From positions 1 through 64,000 of the forward strand of contig JALHLR010000006.1 of assembly GCA_022844475.1 (NCBI GenBank): a stretch of DNA of 64,000 bases, written 5' to 3'. Made by a program: the position numbers and the translations under genes. Numbering within the stretch: position 1 is the stretch's first letter; each line of letters begins with the position of its first letter. The notes under the pieces are model-generated. The model saw only the letters and a program-made list of their open reading frames with translations. It did no database searches and had not been told where the DNA came from. This stretch comes from Hyphomonadaceae bacterium. GTDB taxonomy: Bacteria; Pseudomonadota; Alphaproteobacteria; Caulobacterales; Hyphomonadaceae. This document shows, piece by piece, positions 28,231-36,876 of this stretch.

Positions 28231-29793
28231 CTAGAGCCCGCCGCCCACGCCCCTTGCGCGCGAGTGACTCGGCCGCTTGACCGCCACTGGCGACAGCGCC
28301 AGCACGCGCGCATGTCCGACCCAGTCATCCCGGCGGATACGGCCGCGGAAGTGCATCAACTTGCTCTCGACCCAGTCAATCTCCTGCGGCGTCCATTCCG
28401 CAACCTGCCAGAAATAGTAGACCCCGAGATCGTGCAGCAACGCGCGCAGCATGGGCCCGACGCCATCGATAGCTTCGAGATCGTCCGGCGGACCAAAAGC
28501 GGGCTCCGACAGCAGGTTGGCTTCGTCGTTCGCACGCCGGAAGGCGTTGATCGGATCAGTCTCACGCTCGGGCCGGGCTGGCGCGGGTTGCGGCTCGGGC
28601 TGGCGTACAACGTGGAGCGGCGGCGCCATACGTCCGTCAGACCCGTCCGCGCGCTGCACAAGTGCATCCGCCCGCGAACGAAGCATGTGATGCACAGCGG
28701 CGAGACCGTACTCGATCGCCGTCAGCCGGTTCTCCAGCGCCACCAGATCGCGCCGGTTATCGATTGCCCGAACAGCGCCGATGACTGGCGACATGTCCGG
28801 CCCTGGCATGCTGCCGATAGCTTCTTCGATCCCGGCCAGACGCCGGTCGATCGGCTTCATCGCCTGCGCGCTGCGAACTTCCGACTGGAGGCTGGCAATC
28901 GCTGCATCAAGCGCCGAGAGCCGGCTGAACAGGGGCCCGAGATCCTGAGGCGGCTTGTCGAGGGCGACGACAAAGGCTTCGAGATCGGCCAGAGATGCAT
29001 GCAGCGGCTGAAGGTTCGGCTGCGGCAGGCTCGCGATCGAGGCCTGGACCTCGCCCAGCCGCGTCTGGATCGGCGCGACATCGGGAATGCGGATATTGGC
29101 GACGGCAGCATGGATCTCCGACAGGCGCTGCTGGAGGGGCGCGAGGTCAGGCGTGCGCACCGCGCCAATAGCGCTGGAGATCGTCGCAAAGCGGCCAGAG
29201 ATCGCATCCATGTCGGCGCGAAGCGCCGTCTCAAGTCTCGCGCCGAGATCGGTCATCCGGGGCTCGAGCGCGTTGATGGTCAGGCCAAGCGAAGCCAGTC
29301 CGGCATGCACAGGTCCAAGGTCCACATCCTTCAGTTTCTCAAGCGCCGCCTCAAGCCGACCAAGGCGTTCCTCGAGTGCGGGGCGGACTTGCGACACGGC
29401 AGTGTCGACCTCGGAAACGCGCGCCAGCACGGGATCAAGCGAGAAGGCGGCAAGACGCGCCTCGAGCGCATCGATGCGCTGCTGCACCGGCGTCAGGTCC
29501 GTCTCGGGCAACCTGATATCGGCGACCGAGCGGCGGATGCCCTGGAGCGTGTCGTCGATCGGCGCAAGGTTGACGGGCTTCTGTCCGGCCAGCGCTGCAA
29601 GCATAGTCGCCGCCTGCGTCGCTACGTCATCACGTGTGGCGAGGTTTGCGACGTGATTGGCCTGCTCCAGCAGCCGCTCGCGGCTCTGCGCCAGTGATTC
29701 AAAGCGCCGGTTCAACCACCACCACATCAAGGCAGCGCCCAACGCTGCGGCAAGCAGCATGAGAATGAAGATCTGGAGAAGCAGGAACCACAT
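28231..29793 (-). CDS. Membrane-anchored 22-residue-repeat protein with C-terminal helix-hairpin-helix-like domain
   Basis: A 520-residue protein of unknown function. One N-terminal membrane helix (residues 4-27) leads into a helical region (about 35-375) built on repeats that begin [DN]-[LVM]-x-P-[ILV]: positions 75, 99, 158, 216, 238, 260, 284 and 333. Units 216, 238, 260 and 284 are spaced 22, 22 and 24. A Pro/Gln/Arg linker (390-415) joins a C-terminal domain (436-495) with DDLEAIDGVGPMLRALLHDLG, FWQVAEWT and GRIRRDDWVGHA. That domain resembles the helix-hairpin-helix-like extension at the end of alphaproteobacterial NuoE and some free-standing proteins. The OmpA-domain gene lies 11 nt upstream on the same strand. 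Confidence 0.75.
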   Translation of the reverse strand: MWFLLLQIFILMLLAAALGAALMWWWLNRRFESLAQSRERLLEQANHVANLATRDDVATQAATMLAALAGQKPVNLAPIDDTLQGIRRSVADIRLPETDLTPVQQRIDALEARLAAFSLDPVLARVSEVDTAVSQVRPALEERLGRLEAALEKLKDVDLGPVHAGLASLGLTINALEPRMTDLGARLETALRADMDAISGRFATISSAIGAVRTPDLAPLQQRLSEIHAAVANIRIPDVAPIQTRLGEVQASIASLPQPNLQPLHASLADLEAFVVALDKPPQDLGPLFSRLSALDAAIASLQSEVRSAQAMKPIDRRLAGIEEAIGSMPGPDMSPVIGAVRAIDNRRDLVALENRLTAIEYGLAAVHHMLRSRADALVQRADGSDGRMAPPLHVVRQPEPQPAPARPERETDPINAFRRANDEANLLSEPAFGPPDDLEAIDGVGPMLRALLHDLGVYYFWQVAEWTPQEIDWVESKLMHFRGRIRRDDWVGHARVLALSPVAVKRPSHSRARGVGGGL

Positions 29794-29804
29794 GATCTTG
29801 TCCG

Positions 29805-30641
29805 TCAGGTAGGCGGTGAACGCAGTGTGCGGATTTCAATTCGGCGATTGCGGGCGCGACCCTGTTCGGAGCCGTTGGTTGCGATCGGATCGGCGGCGCC
29901 CATCCCTTGAGCGACCAACCTCTCGGCGGCTACCCCGCGGGCGATGAGTTCTGCGCGCACCGCCTCGGCACGGCGCAAACTCAAGCTCGTGTTGGCCGCA
30001 GCCCGGCCAACATTGTCGGTATGGCCCGCTATGCTGAGTGACCCGCGGCAATATCCGGCAGCAGAAGCTATCGCCGCGAGCAGCGCATCGCTGCCGGCGC
30101 CGATCGCGGCGCTGTTGGTTGCAAACTCGATACGCGCGCTGGAGAGCAGGCCCGCCATCGTCTCATCGCACGCCGCAGCTTCCGCGGGCGAAGGCGGCGT
30201 TGCCGCACCGGGAACATCGATCCGTGGCCTCAAGGCGCCCGGCAGCAGAGGCTGATCGACCCACGTGAACTGGCTGATCACCCACGTCGCCGGAGCAGCC
30301 TGTCCGAACAGGGTCTCGGCCTGGGCCTGCATTACGACCCGCTCTGCTGCAGCGGCAGCCTCGCGCGAGGGGGGACGCCCCTCCAGCACCACCCACTGGC
30401 CAGACGCCGACGCCGTGGCCCATGTCGCCCCCGATCTCTGCAGCGCCGCCCGCGCCGACGCCTCCGTCACCGCCTGCACCTCGCCGAAAGCGAACGGGAC
30501 CAGTGCCACGATCATCAACAGCCCCAACCCAACGAGCGGGAGCAGCCCGTACGGCATGAACGGATATCGGCTCGCAGCCCGCACAGCGGTGCGAACCGGC
30601 AGGCGCGAATGGGGCGCATCTGGCAGGGGCGGTGTGTCCAT
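29805..30641 (-). CDS. Inner-membrane-anchored OmpA-domain peptidoglycan-binding protein
   Basis: About 278 residues. The ATG at 30641 (MDTPPLPDAP) has a GGGA ribosome site 6 nt upstream; an ATG at 30674 would add 11 residues. An uncleaved membrane helix lies near residues 32-52. A BON-like periplasmic domain follows (about 55-110, with AVTEASARAALQRSGATWATASASGQWVVLEGRPPS split between strands). The OmpA C-terminal domain is at about 150-270: IEFATNSAAIG, AGHTDNVG with the diaminopimelate-contacting Asp, LSLRRAEAVRAEL and the Arg of ARNRRIEIRT. It should tie the inner membrane to the cell wall. It is followed after 11 nt by the repeat protein, probably a functional partner. Confidence 0.82.
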   Translation of the reverse strand: MDTPPLPDAPHSRLPVRTAVRAASRYPFMPYGLLPLVGLGLLMIVALVPFAFGEVQAVTEASARAALQRSGATWATASASGQWVVLEGRPPSREAAAAAERVVMQAQAETLFGQAAPATWVISQFTWVDQPLLPGALRPRIDVPGAATPPSPAEAAACDETMAGLLSSARIEFATNSAAIGAGSDALLAAIASAAGYCRGSLSIAGHTDNVGRAAANTSLSLRRAEAVRAELIARGVAAERLVAQGMGAADPIATNGSEQGRARNRRIEIRTLRSPPT

Positions 30642-30776
30642 GAGCCATCCCGTCCGGCCCTTCTGGCCGACCATCCCATTATGCAGCAGTCTGCCGGGAA
30701 AGCCGATGCCGGTCTCTTCTGGCGCGAAATCGCCGGATTGTAGCCCATTTAGGTGAAAAACTCGGGAAACCGCGTC

Positions 30777-30805
30777 TTGCCGGTCTCCGGCCCCTCACAT
30801 ATAAG
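30777..30805 (+). promoter_or_regulatory. Promoter of rplY
   Basis: TTGCCG (30777-30782), a 17-nt spacer and TATAAG (30800-30805) form a good housekeeping promoter about 100 nt upstream of the rplY start. The roughly 95-nt leader shows no obvious riboswitch. Confidence 0.6.
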
Positions 30806-30905
30806 CCCCGCTTCCCGAAAGGACGCGATTGTCGCGGCCTGTGTAGTCAGGGTGGCAGCCGCTCCTTCAATTGAGGCCGGCCATCAGGGCGAAACGGAGA
30901 GCAAG

Positions 30906-31631
30906 ATGTCCAAACCCCAGATCGTTCTCAATGTCGACGTGCGCGAGCGCACCGGCCGCGGTGGCGCGCGCGAAGTCCGCCGCACGGGCCGGGTACCCGC
31001 CGTGCTTTACGGCGGCGACAAGGCACCGGTTCCGATCTCGATCGACAAGAAGACCATCAACATCGCCCTCAAGTCGGGCAAGTTCCTGTCGCACACCGTG
31101 ACGCTGGAGTACAAAGGCGAGCGCCAGCTGGTGTTCGCGCAGGACATTCAGTTCCACCCGGTCACCGATGAGCCGACGCACCTCGACCTCTACCGGGTCG
31201 AGCCAGGCCAGATCATCCGCGTCGCCGTTCCGGTTCATGTCACCGGCCAGGGCGTGTCCCCCGGCATCAAGCGTGGCGGCGCCATGAACATCGTTCGCCA
31301 CGAAATCTGGCTCTATGCCCCGGCCGACAACATTCCGGAACATCTCGAGGCTGACGTTTCGTCGATGGAAATCGGCGACGCGCTCAAGATCTCTGCGATC
31401 CAGCTGCCGGAAGGCGTTCGCCCGACCATCGAGGGCCGCGACTTCACCATCATCACCATCGCGGGCCGCAAGGCCAAGGACGACGTGGCCGAGGACAAAC
31501 CGGCCGCCGACGCCGCCGCGCCTGCCGCCGCCGCTCCCGCTGCTGGCGCCAAGGCGGCCGCTCCGGCTGCTGGCGCGAAAGCCGCCGCTGCTCCGGCCAA
31601 GGCTGCGCCTGCTGCGCCGAAGAAGAAGTAG
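30906..31631 (+). CDS. rplY: 50S ribosomal protein L25 (Ctc form)
   Basis: A 241-residue L25/TL5/Ctc protein that binds 5S rRNA. The start MSKPQIVLNVDVRERTGRGGAREVRR fits the family; a longer reading to 30753 would run through the promoter. The L25 domain covers about 1-95 (RTGRVPAVLYGG, FLSHTVTLEYKG, FHPVTDEPTHLDLYRV) and the TL5 beta domain about 100-190. The last 45 residues are an Ala/Pro/Lys tail that includes an exact PAAGAKAA duplication. pth follows, as in most bacteria. Confidence 0.95.
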   Translation: MSKPQIVLNVDVRERTGRGGAREVRRTGRVPAVLYGGDKAPVPISIDKKTINIALKSGKFLSHTVTLEYKGERQLVFAQDIQFHPVTDEPTHLDLYRVEPGQIIRVAVPVHVTGQGVSPGIKRGGAMNIVRHEIWLYAPADNIPEHLEADVSSMEIGDALKISAIQLPEGVRPTIEGRDFTIITIAGRKAKDDVAEDKPAADAAAPAAAAPAAGAKAAAPAAGAKAAAAPAKAAPAAPKKK

Positions 31632-31640
31632 GAATGTAGA

Positions 31641-31666
31641 GCCGGCGCATCATCCGATGCGCCGGC
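31641..31666 (+). other. Perfect 11-bp hairpin between rplY and pth
   Basis: GCCGGCGCATC (31641-31651), loop ATCC, GATGCGCCGGC (31656-31666). The stem is strong but lacks a T tract, being followed by CCATTCTTCGG, and lies 22 nt before the pth start. It may be a partial terminator or a 3'-end protecting stem that lowers pth expression relative to rplY. Confidence 0.55.
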
Positions 31667-31687
31667 CCATTCTTCGGGACGGCTCTG

Positions 31688-32320
31688 ATGCTGCTCATCG
31701 TGGGCCTTGGGAACCCCGGCGCGAAATACGCCGGCAATCGCCACAACATCGGCTACATGGCCGTGGATCGCTTCGCGTCGAAACACGCGTTCGGCCCTTG
31801 GCGGACGCGCTTCCAGGGTGAAGTCGCCGAAGGCGCGCTGACCGCCGACAACGGCACGAAGGTAAAAGCGCTGCTGCTCAAACCGCAGACCTTCATGAAC
31901 AATTCCGGCCATTCGGTCGGCGAGGCCATGCGGTTCCACAAGATCACGCCGGCCAACACGGTGGTCTTCTATGACGAGATCGACCTCGCGCCCGGCCGCT
32001 TCCGCATGAAGACCGGCGGCGGCGCAGCTGGCCACAACGGCATCCGCTCGATCATCGCCCAGGCAAGCCCCGAGGTTCGCCGCGCCCGCATGGGCGTGGG
32101 CCATCCCGGCGTGAAGGAACTCGTACACGCCCACGTGCTGTCGGATTTCGCCAAGGCCGATCAGCCCTGGCTCACCGCCCTGATCGACGCCTGCGCCGAG
32201 GCTCTGCCCCTGCTGCTTGCCAACAGCGACGACAAATACCAGACCGAAGTGATGCGCCTTGCACCCGCGCCGAAGAGCGACCCGCGTAAGCCGCCAATTG
32301 ATGACAAGGAACCGAACTGA
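31688..32320 (+). CDS. pth: Peptidyl-tRNA hydrolase
   Basis: A 210-residue hydrolase that frees tRNA from prematurely released peptidyl-tRNA. [24 protein letters not shown] holds the conserved Asn and catalytic His; [13 protein letters not shown] and [29 protein letters not shown] complete the active site. Its TGA shares one base with the ychF start codon, so the two are coupled. Confidence 0.96.
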   Translation: MLLIVGLGNPGAKYAGNRHNIGYMAVDRFASKHAFGPWRTRFQGEVAEGALTADNGTKVKALLLKPQTFMNNSGHSVGEAMRFHKITPANTVVFYDEIDLAPGRFRMKTGGGAAGHNGIRSIIAQASPEVRRARMGVGHPGVKELVHAHVLSDFAKADQPWLTALIDACAEALPLLLANSDDKYQTEVMRLAPAPKSDPRKPPIDDKEPN

Positions 32321-33417
32321 TGGGCTTCAAGGCTGGAATCGTGGGCCTGCCGAATGTCGGCAAGTCGACCCTGTTCAACGCCCTGACCCGCACGGCGGCG
32401 GCGCAGGCGGCGAACTATCCGTTCTGCACCATCGAGCCCAACGTCGGCGACGTGGCGATGCCCGAGCCGCGCCTGGACGTGCTGGCGAAGATCGCCGGCT
32501 CGAAGGAGATCATCCCGACGCGGATGAACTTCGTGGACATCGCCGGCCTCGTCAAAGGTGCGAGCAAGGGCGAAGGTCTCGGCAACCAGTTCCTCGCCAC
32601 CATCCGCGAAGTCGACGCCGTCGCCTACGTCCTCCGCTGCTTCGAGGACGACGACATCACGCACGTCTCCGGCAAGATCGATCCGCTCTCCGACTTCGAA
32701 GTCGTCGAGACCGAGCTGATGCTCGCCGACATGGACTCGCTGGAGAAGCGCCGCCTCAACGTCGAGAAGAAGGCCAAGGGCGGCGACAAGGAAGCCATCC
32801 AGACGCTTGAACTCCTGAAGCTCGCGCTCGAACAGCTCAACGCCGGCAAGCCCGCCCGCCGCGCCAAGATCCCCGCCGAGGATCAGAAGGCGTGGAAGAT
32901 GCTACAGCTCCTCACGTCGAAACCGGTCTTCTACATCTGCAACGTTGACGAAAACTCGGCCGGAACCGGCAACAGGTTTTCCGATGCTGTCGTGACCCAC
33001 GCCAAGGCCGAAGGCTCGGCCGCTGTGGTCATCTCGGCGAAGATCGAAAGCGAAACCGCTGTCCTGTCCGACGACGAGCAGAAGGAATTCCTCGAAAGCC
33101 TCGGCCTCGAAGAGCCCGGCCTCAACCGCGTCATCCGCGCGGGCTACGAACTGCTCGGCCTGCAGACCTACTTCACCGTTGGCCCGAAGGAAGCGCGCGC
33201 CTGGACCATCAAGAAGGGGACGACCGCCCCGCAGGCCGCCGGCGTCATCCACGGCGATTTCGAGAAGGGCTTCATCAAGGCCGAAACAATCGCCTACGAC
33301 GACTACGTCAAGTTCAAGGGCGAGAGCGGCGCCAAGGAAGCCGGCAAGGCTCGACAGGAAGGCAAGGAATACATCGTCCAGGACGGCGACGTGATGCACT
33401 TCCGGTTCAACGTCTAG
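32320..33417 (+). CDS. ychF: Redox-regulated ATPase YchF (OLA1 family)
   Basis: A 365-residue TRAFAC P-loop NTPase, ATP-preferring in the studied members and ribosome-associated. [15 protein letters not shown] is the G1 motif; [23 protein letters not shown] is G3 with the YchF-type context, and a TGS-like domain ends in [10 protein letters not shown]. Length and order are typical. It overlaps the pth stop by one base. Confidence 0.96.
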   Translation: MGFKAGIVGLPNVGKSTLFNALTRTAAAQAANYPFCTIEPNVGDVAMPEPRLDVLAKIAGSKEIIPTRMNFVDIAGLVKGASKGEGLGNQFLATIREVDAVAYVLRCFEDDDITHVSGKIDPLSDFEVVETELMLADMDSLEKRRLNVEKKAKGGDKEAIQTLELLKLALEQLNAGKPARRAKIPAEDQKAWKMLQLLTSKPVFYICNVDENSAGTGNRFSDAVVTHAKAEGSAAVVISAKIESETAVLSDDEQKEFLESLGLEEPGLNRVIRAGYELLGLQTYFTVGPKEARAWTIKKGTTAPQAAGVIHGDFEKGFIKAETIAYDDYVKFKGESGAKEAGKARQEGKEYIVQDGDVMHFRFNV

Positions 33418-33435
33418 TCTATGGCGCAAAGCCTG

Positions 33436-33475
33436 CCCTCGCCCTTCGAGACGCCGCTGCGCGGCGCCTCTGAAT
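33436..33475. repeat. Candidate dispersed intergenic hairpin repeat after ychF
   Basis: CCCTTCGAGACGCCGCTGC continues into GCGGCGCCTCTG. The stem GAGACGCCGC (33448-33457), loop TGC, GCGGCGCCTC (33461-33470) has one mismatch. CCTTCGAGACGCCGCT...CTC wording is a familiar dispersed repeat in Caulobacterales and other alphaproteobacteria. It lies between the convergent ychF and amidohydrolase genes and could act as a bidirectional hairpin. Confidence 0.45.
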
Positions 33476-33499
33476 GGGACCGGGCTCACTAACCGAGCC

Positions 33500-36400
33500 T
33501 CACTCCCAGTAATACGGCGCCTTCTTGGCGTTGCCCGGCGCGATCTCGTCCATCGTCATCGGGTTGTAAAGGCGCCCATTCACCATCACCCCGGACACCT
33601 TGTCCGAGTTGCGAATGTTCTCCAGCGGGTTGGCATCCAGCACCACAAGATCAGCCAGCTTGCCCGCCTCGAGCGTGCCGATGTCCTTCTCGAACCCAAG
33701 CTTGCGCGCCGGCATGATGGTGGCGGTCTTCAGCGCATCCAGCGGCGAGAAGCCGCCGCGCGCGAACGACCACATCTCCCAGTGCGCCGCGAGCCCCTCC
33801 TGCTGACCGTGCGCGCCGATCGAGACGTTGACGCCCCGGTCGAACAACTGCTTCGACGTCGCGGCCGACTTGCCGTCAACGAAATCCTCTTCCGGCGCCT
33901 GTGTCCGCCGCACGCTGTTCGGCTGCAGGATATGCGGCGGCACGTGCCGCGACAGGATCGGATGGCGCCAGACATCCATGTGCGAGCGCCAGTATGGATC
34001 TGCAGCCAGCCCGCCATAGGTGACGACCAGCGTCGGCGTGTAGGCAACCTTGGTCTGCGCGAAGAAGCTCACCACGTCTTCATACAGCGCCATCTGCGGG
34101 ATGTTGTGCTCCAGCGCCGTGTTGCCGTCGGCGATCAGCGCGATGTCCTGCGCGAACAGCGAAGCCCCTTCGGCCACAACCTGGATGTTTTCCGCAATGC
34201 TGGCTGCGACCACCTGCTGGCGCTGGTTACGTCGCGGCTGGTTGTAGTTCTTGATGCCCGCAGCGCCCTGCACTTTGAGCCTGCGCACATGCGCCAGGGC
34301 ATCATCATAGTCCTTGATGTCGTTCAGAGTGCCGCGGCTGCGTGCGCCATACACAATCTCGCCGGTCGAGAACGTCCGCGGCCCGACAATCAACCCGGCG
34401 CGCTGCATCTCTTCCGAGACGAACGCTTCGCTGGCCGCATTCGATGGGTCGAACACAGTCGTCACGCCGAAAGACAGGTGCGCCAGCGCGCTCCAGTTCT
34501 GGTTCGGGATGATGTCATCATCGCCTTGCGGGCCATGCGCATGCGCATCGATAAGGCCCGGGACGATTGTCTTGCCCTTGAGGTCGATCGTCCGTACGCC
34601 CAGCGCCACCGGCACGGACGCGGCAGGCCCCACCCGTGTGATGCGGTTGTCGGTGATGACGATCACACCATCCTCGATCACGCCGCCATTGGCGTCCGCC
34701 ATGGTCACGATACGCGCGCCCGTCAGCACCAGCGTTCCGGACGGCTTCGCCGCCGTTACCGGGATCGAAAGATCAGCACCCGATTCCGGCGGCTTGTAGG
34801 AAGCCTTCTCCTCGTCCTTCGTCGGGGCCAGCGGCATCATCGCATCGACATTGGCCGAATACAGCGTCGGCCCGAGGCTCCAGTTGAGCTGCCGCCCGCC
34901 GTCGGTCCACGACAGATAGGTCGCCCCGCCAGCGCTCGCCTTCACCACCGGCATGGCGGATCCACCCTTGCCCGCCCCGATCTCCTGCGGCCCCGCCGCA
35001 AGCGGCATCACATAAGCCGCATAGTTGTCGCGAAAGCCGATATGGCGGCCATCCGGCGAGACATCGTACCCCGCTACCATATCGCCCTTGGCATGCGTGC
35101 GCTCCGTCTCGCCGTTGAGATCAACCGAAACCAGTACACCTTGCTGCTGCTCCGATCGGGTCAGGAAAACACGGTCGTTGCCAACGCCGAAATGCGGAAA
35201 TGCGCCATCGTCCGTCACCTTGGTGATCGCGCTGCCCGCCGTCGCGATGCGATAGACACCCGGATCATCCGACCGCAGGTCAGACAGCAGATAGCCGCCC
35301 GATCCGCGCTCGAACACGATGGTCTGCCCATCCGGCGAGAAACGCGGCCGGCGATAGTGACCCGGCACAGCCGTTACCACGCGCCCGCCCAAACCATTGG
35401 CGTTCACGACCCGGATGCGCCCCATGCCAGCATCGGTCCACTCGACATAGACCAGCCGCTGCCCATCACGCGACCACGACGGAAACAGCTCCATCTCCTG
35501 TCCACGCGTCTGCGTCAGCCGCGCTGGAGAGCCATTCGGAAGCTGCTTCGCATAGAGCTTGCCGAGACTCTCGAACACGACGCGCTTGCCATCCGGCGAC
35601 ACAGAGACAAAACGCGGCATCTTTGTGCGGAACGTATCCGGCGCCACATCGATCTTCGGCTGCGGCGGATCGATCACCACGCGCGTGTCGTTCACGCGGA
35701 ACGGGATCACCTGCGATGCGCCGCTCATGTCGACGCGGCGGATCTTGCCGCCCGCCCAGAACACGATCGACTTCGAGTCCGGCGTCCAGTCCATGTTCGG
35801 ATAGAGGCCGTTGACCGCCCACGTCTCCTGCAGGTCCTGATCCAGCGCATCGTAAAGCTTGGTGAGATCGCCCGTCTCCAGGTCCTTCACATAGAGTTTC
35901 GACATGTTTCGCTCGCGTCGCACGAACGCCAGCTTCTTCCCATCCGGCGATGGCGCGGGCCGCGTCGCGCCACCCGCGCCCTGCACGGCCGTGCTTACCT
36001 TGCCGGTCGCGAACTCGTACTTCTCGATCTCGAACAGGCTGCCATTGGAATCCTGCGCATACTCGAAGATTGGGCCCGGCGAGACGTTGCGCGTGTAGTA
36101 GAAGCTGCCGCCATCCGGGGCATACACCGGTTCGCCAAGTTCCTTCTGCAGCGCCTCGCTGGCCTTCTTCACGGCGACAAAGCCGTCACCGCCGCCGACA
36201 TGATAAATCCAGATCTCGCCCGTACCGAGCGAGCGCGCCGTGGTGAAGTGCTTCCGTGCCGCGATGAAACGTCCATCCGGGCTCCACGCCGGCTGGTTCA
36301 GCAGCCGGAACTCCTCCTTGGTCAGCTGGCGCTTGTCAGATCCATCGACATTCATCAGCCAGATATTGTCGCCACCGCCACGGTCGCTGGTGAACGCAAT

Positions 36401-36730
36401 GCGTTTGCCGTCCGGCGAGAACTGCGGCTGCATTTCGTAGGGGAGCCCTTCGGCGATCCGCGTCGCTGTCCCGCCGGTGATCGGCATGGTGTAGATGTCG
36501 CCCAGCATGTCGAACGCGATCGTCCGCCCGTCCGGGCTGACATCGACGTCCATCCACGTTCCCTCATCGACATTGATGTTGACCAGCCGCGTCGGTAGCG
36601 GCGGGGCGGCGACATCCCATTTGGGCTTGTCCTTCTTCTCCTCCGCCGGCGGCTGGGGCGCTTCCTGCGCAACCGCCAGCGTCGCAGCCGCGACCACGGC
36701 GATCCCGCCAAGCATAAGTCGAAACTTCAT
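33500..36730 (-). CDS. Exported TolB-like beta-propeller / amidohydrolase fusion
   Basis: A 1076-residue exported enzyme. The chosen ATG follows a GGAGGGG ribosome site and begins a signal peptide (cleavage near AVAQ, residue 21). Residues about 45-650 contain many WD40/TolB-type blades with the repeating FSPDGKRIAF, WSPDGRFIA and VSPDGRHIGF wording. From about 665 an amidohydrolase begins (LVLTGARIVTM, KGKTIVPGLIDAHAHG with metal ligands His 730 and His 732) and ends LEAGKLADLVVLDANPLENI. Such fusions occur in soil and freshwater bacteria and are presumed periplasmic, acting on unidentified cyclic amides or peptide-like substrates. MFS gene divergent at 36877. Confidence 0.86.
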   Translation of the reverse strand: MKFRLMLGGIAVVAAATLAVAQEAPQPPAEEKKDKPKWDVAAPPLPTRLVNINVDEGTWMDVDVSPDGRTIAFDMLGDIYTMPITGGTATRIAEGLPYEMQPQFSPDGKRIAFTSDRGGGDNIWLMNVDGSDKRQLTKEEFRLLNQPAWSPDGRFIAARKHFTTARSLGTGEIWIYHVGGGDGFVAVKKASEALQKELGEPVYAPDGGSFYYTRNVSPGPIFEYAQDSNGSLFEIEKYEFATGKVSTAVQGAGGATRPAPSPDGKKLAFVRRERNMSKLYVKDLETGDLTKLYDALDQDLQETWAVNGLYPNMDWTPDSKSIVFWAGGKIRRVDMSGASQVIPFRVNDTRVVIDPPQPKIDVAPDTFRTKMPRFVSVSPDGKRVVFESLGKLYAKQLPNGSPARLTQTRGQEMELFPSWSRDGQRLVYVEWTDAGMGRIRVVNANGLGGRVVTAVPGHYRRPRFSPDGQTIVFERGSGGYLLSDLRSDDPGVYRIATAGSAITKVTDDGAFPHFGVGNDRVFLTRSEQQQGVLVSVDLNGETERTHAKGDMVAGYDVSPDGRHIGFRDNYAAYVMPLAAGPQEIGAGKGGSAMPVVKASAGGATYLSWTDGGRQLNWSLGPTLYSANVDAMMPLAPTKDEEKASYKPPESGADLSIPVTAAKPSGTLVLTGARIVTMADANGGVIEDGVIVITDNRITRVGPAASVPVALGVRTIDLKGKTIVPGLIDAHAHGPQGDDDIIPNQNWSALAHLSFGVTTVFDPSNAASEAFVSEEMQRAGLIVGPRTFSTGEIVYGARSRGTLNDIKDYDDALAHVRRLKVQGAAGIKNYNQPRRNQRQQVVAASIAENIQVVAEGASLFAQDIALIADGNTALEHNIPQMALYEDVVSFFAQTKVAYTPTLVVTYGGLAADPYWRSHMDVWRHPILSRHVPPHILQPNSVRRTQAPEEDFVDGKSAATSKQLFDRGVNVSIGAHGQQEGLAAHWEMWSFARGGFSPLDALKTATIMPARKLGFEKDIGTLEAGKLADLVVLDANPLENIRNSDKVSGVMVNGRLYNPMTMDEIAPGNAKKAPYYWE

Positions 36731-36876
36731 GAAACCCCTCCGGCGCTGGTGCAAGCATAGACCTGCCCCGCAGCCGCGGGAAAGAGGCTTCGATCTCCCA
36801 AAATATAGTCGCACGCGCAAGCCAGCGCCCTACCCAGCACGTCAGAAGATGGCTACACCCGCCCCACCCTTCAGCC

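Noticed and set aside
28264-29697. A 477-codon plus-strand open frame antisense to the repeat protein
   Set aside because: Arg-rich low-information product; the minus-strand frame has a membrane helix, repeats and a recognisable C-terminal domain.
33782-36598. A 938-codon open frame on the plus strand antisense to the propeller-amidohydrolase
   Set aside because: It is Arg/His-rich with no recognisable domain and lies wholly inside a well-supported gene. High GC and strong codon bias produce long antisense open frames.
36849-36876. ATG upstream of the MFS gene as its possible start, implying a frameshift
   Set aside because: It is in another frame whose product degrades into Arg/Pro-rich sequence; the TTG at 36877 gives a normal Bcr/CflA N-terminus.
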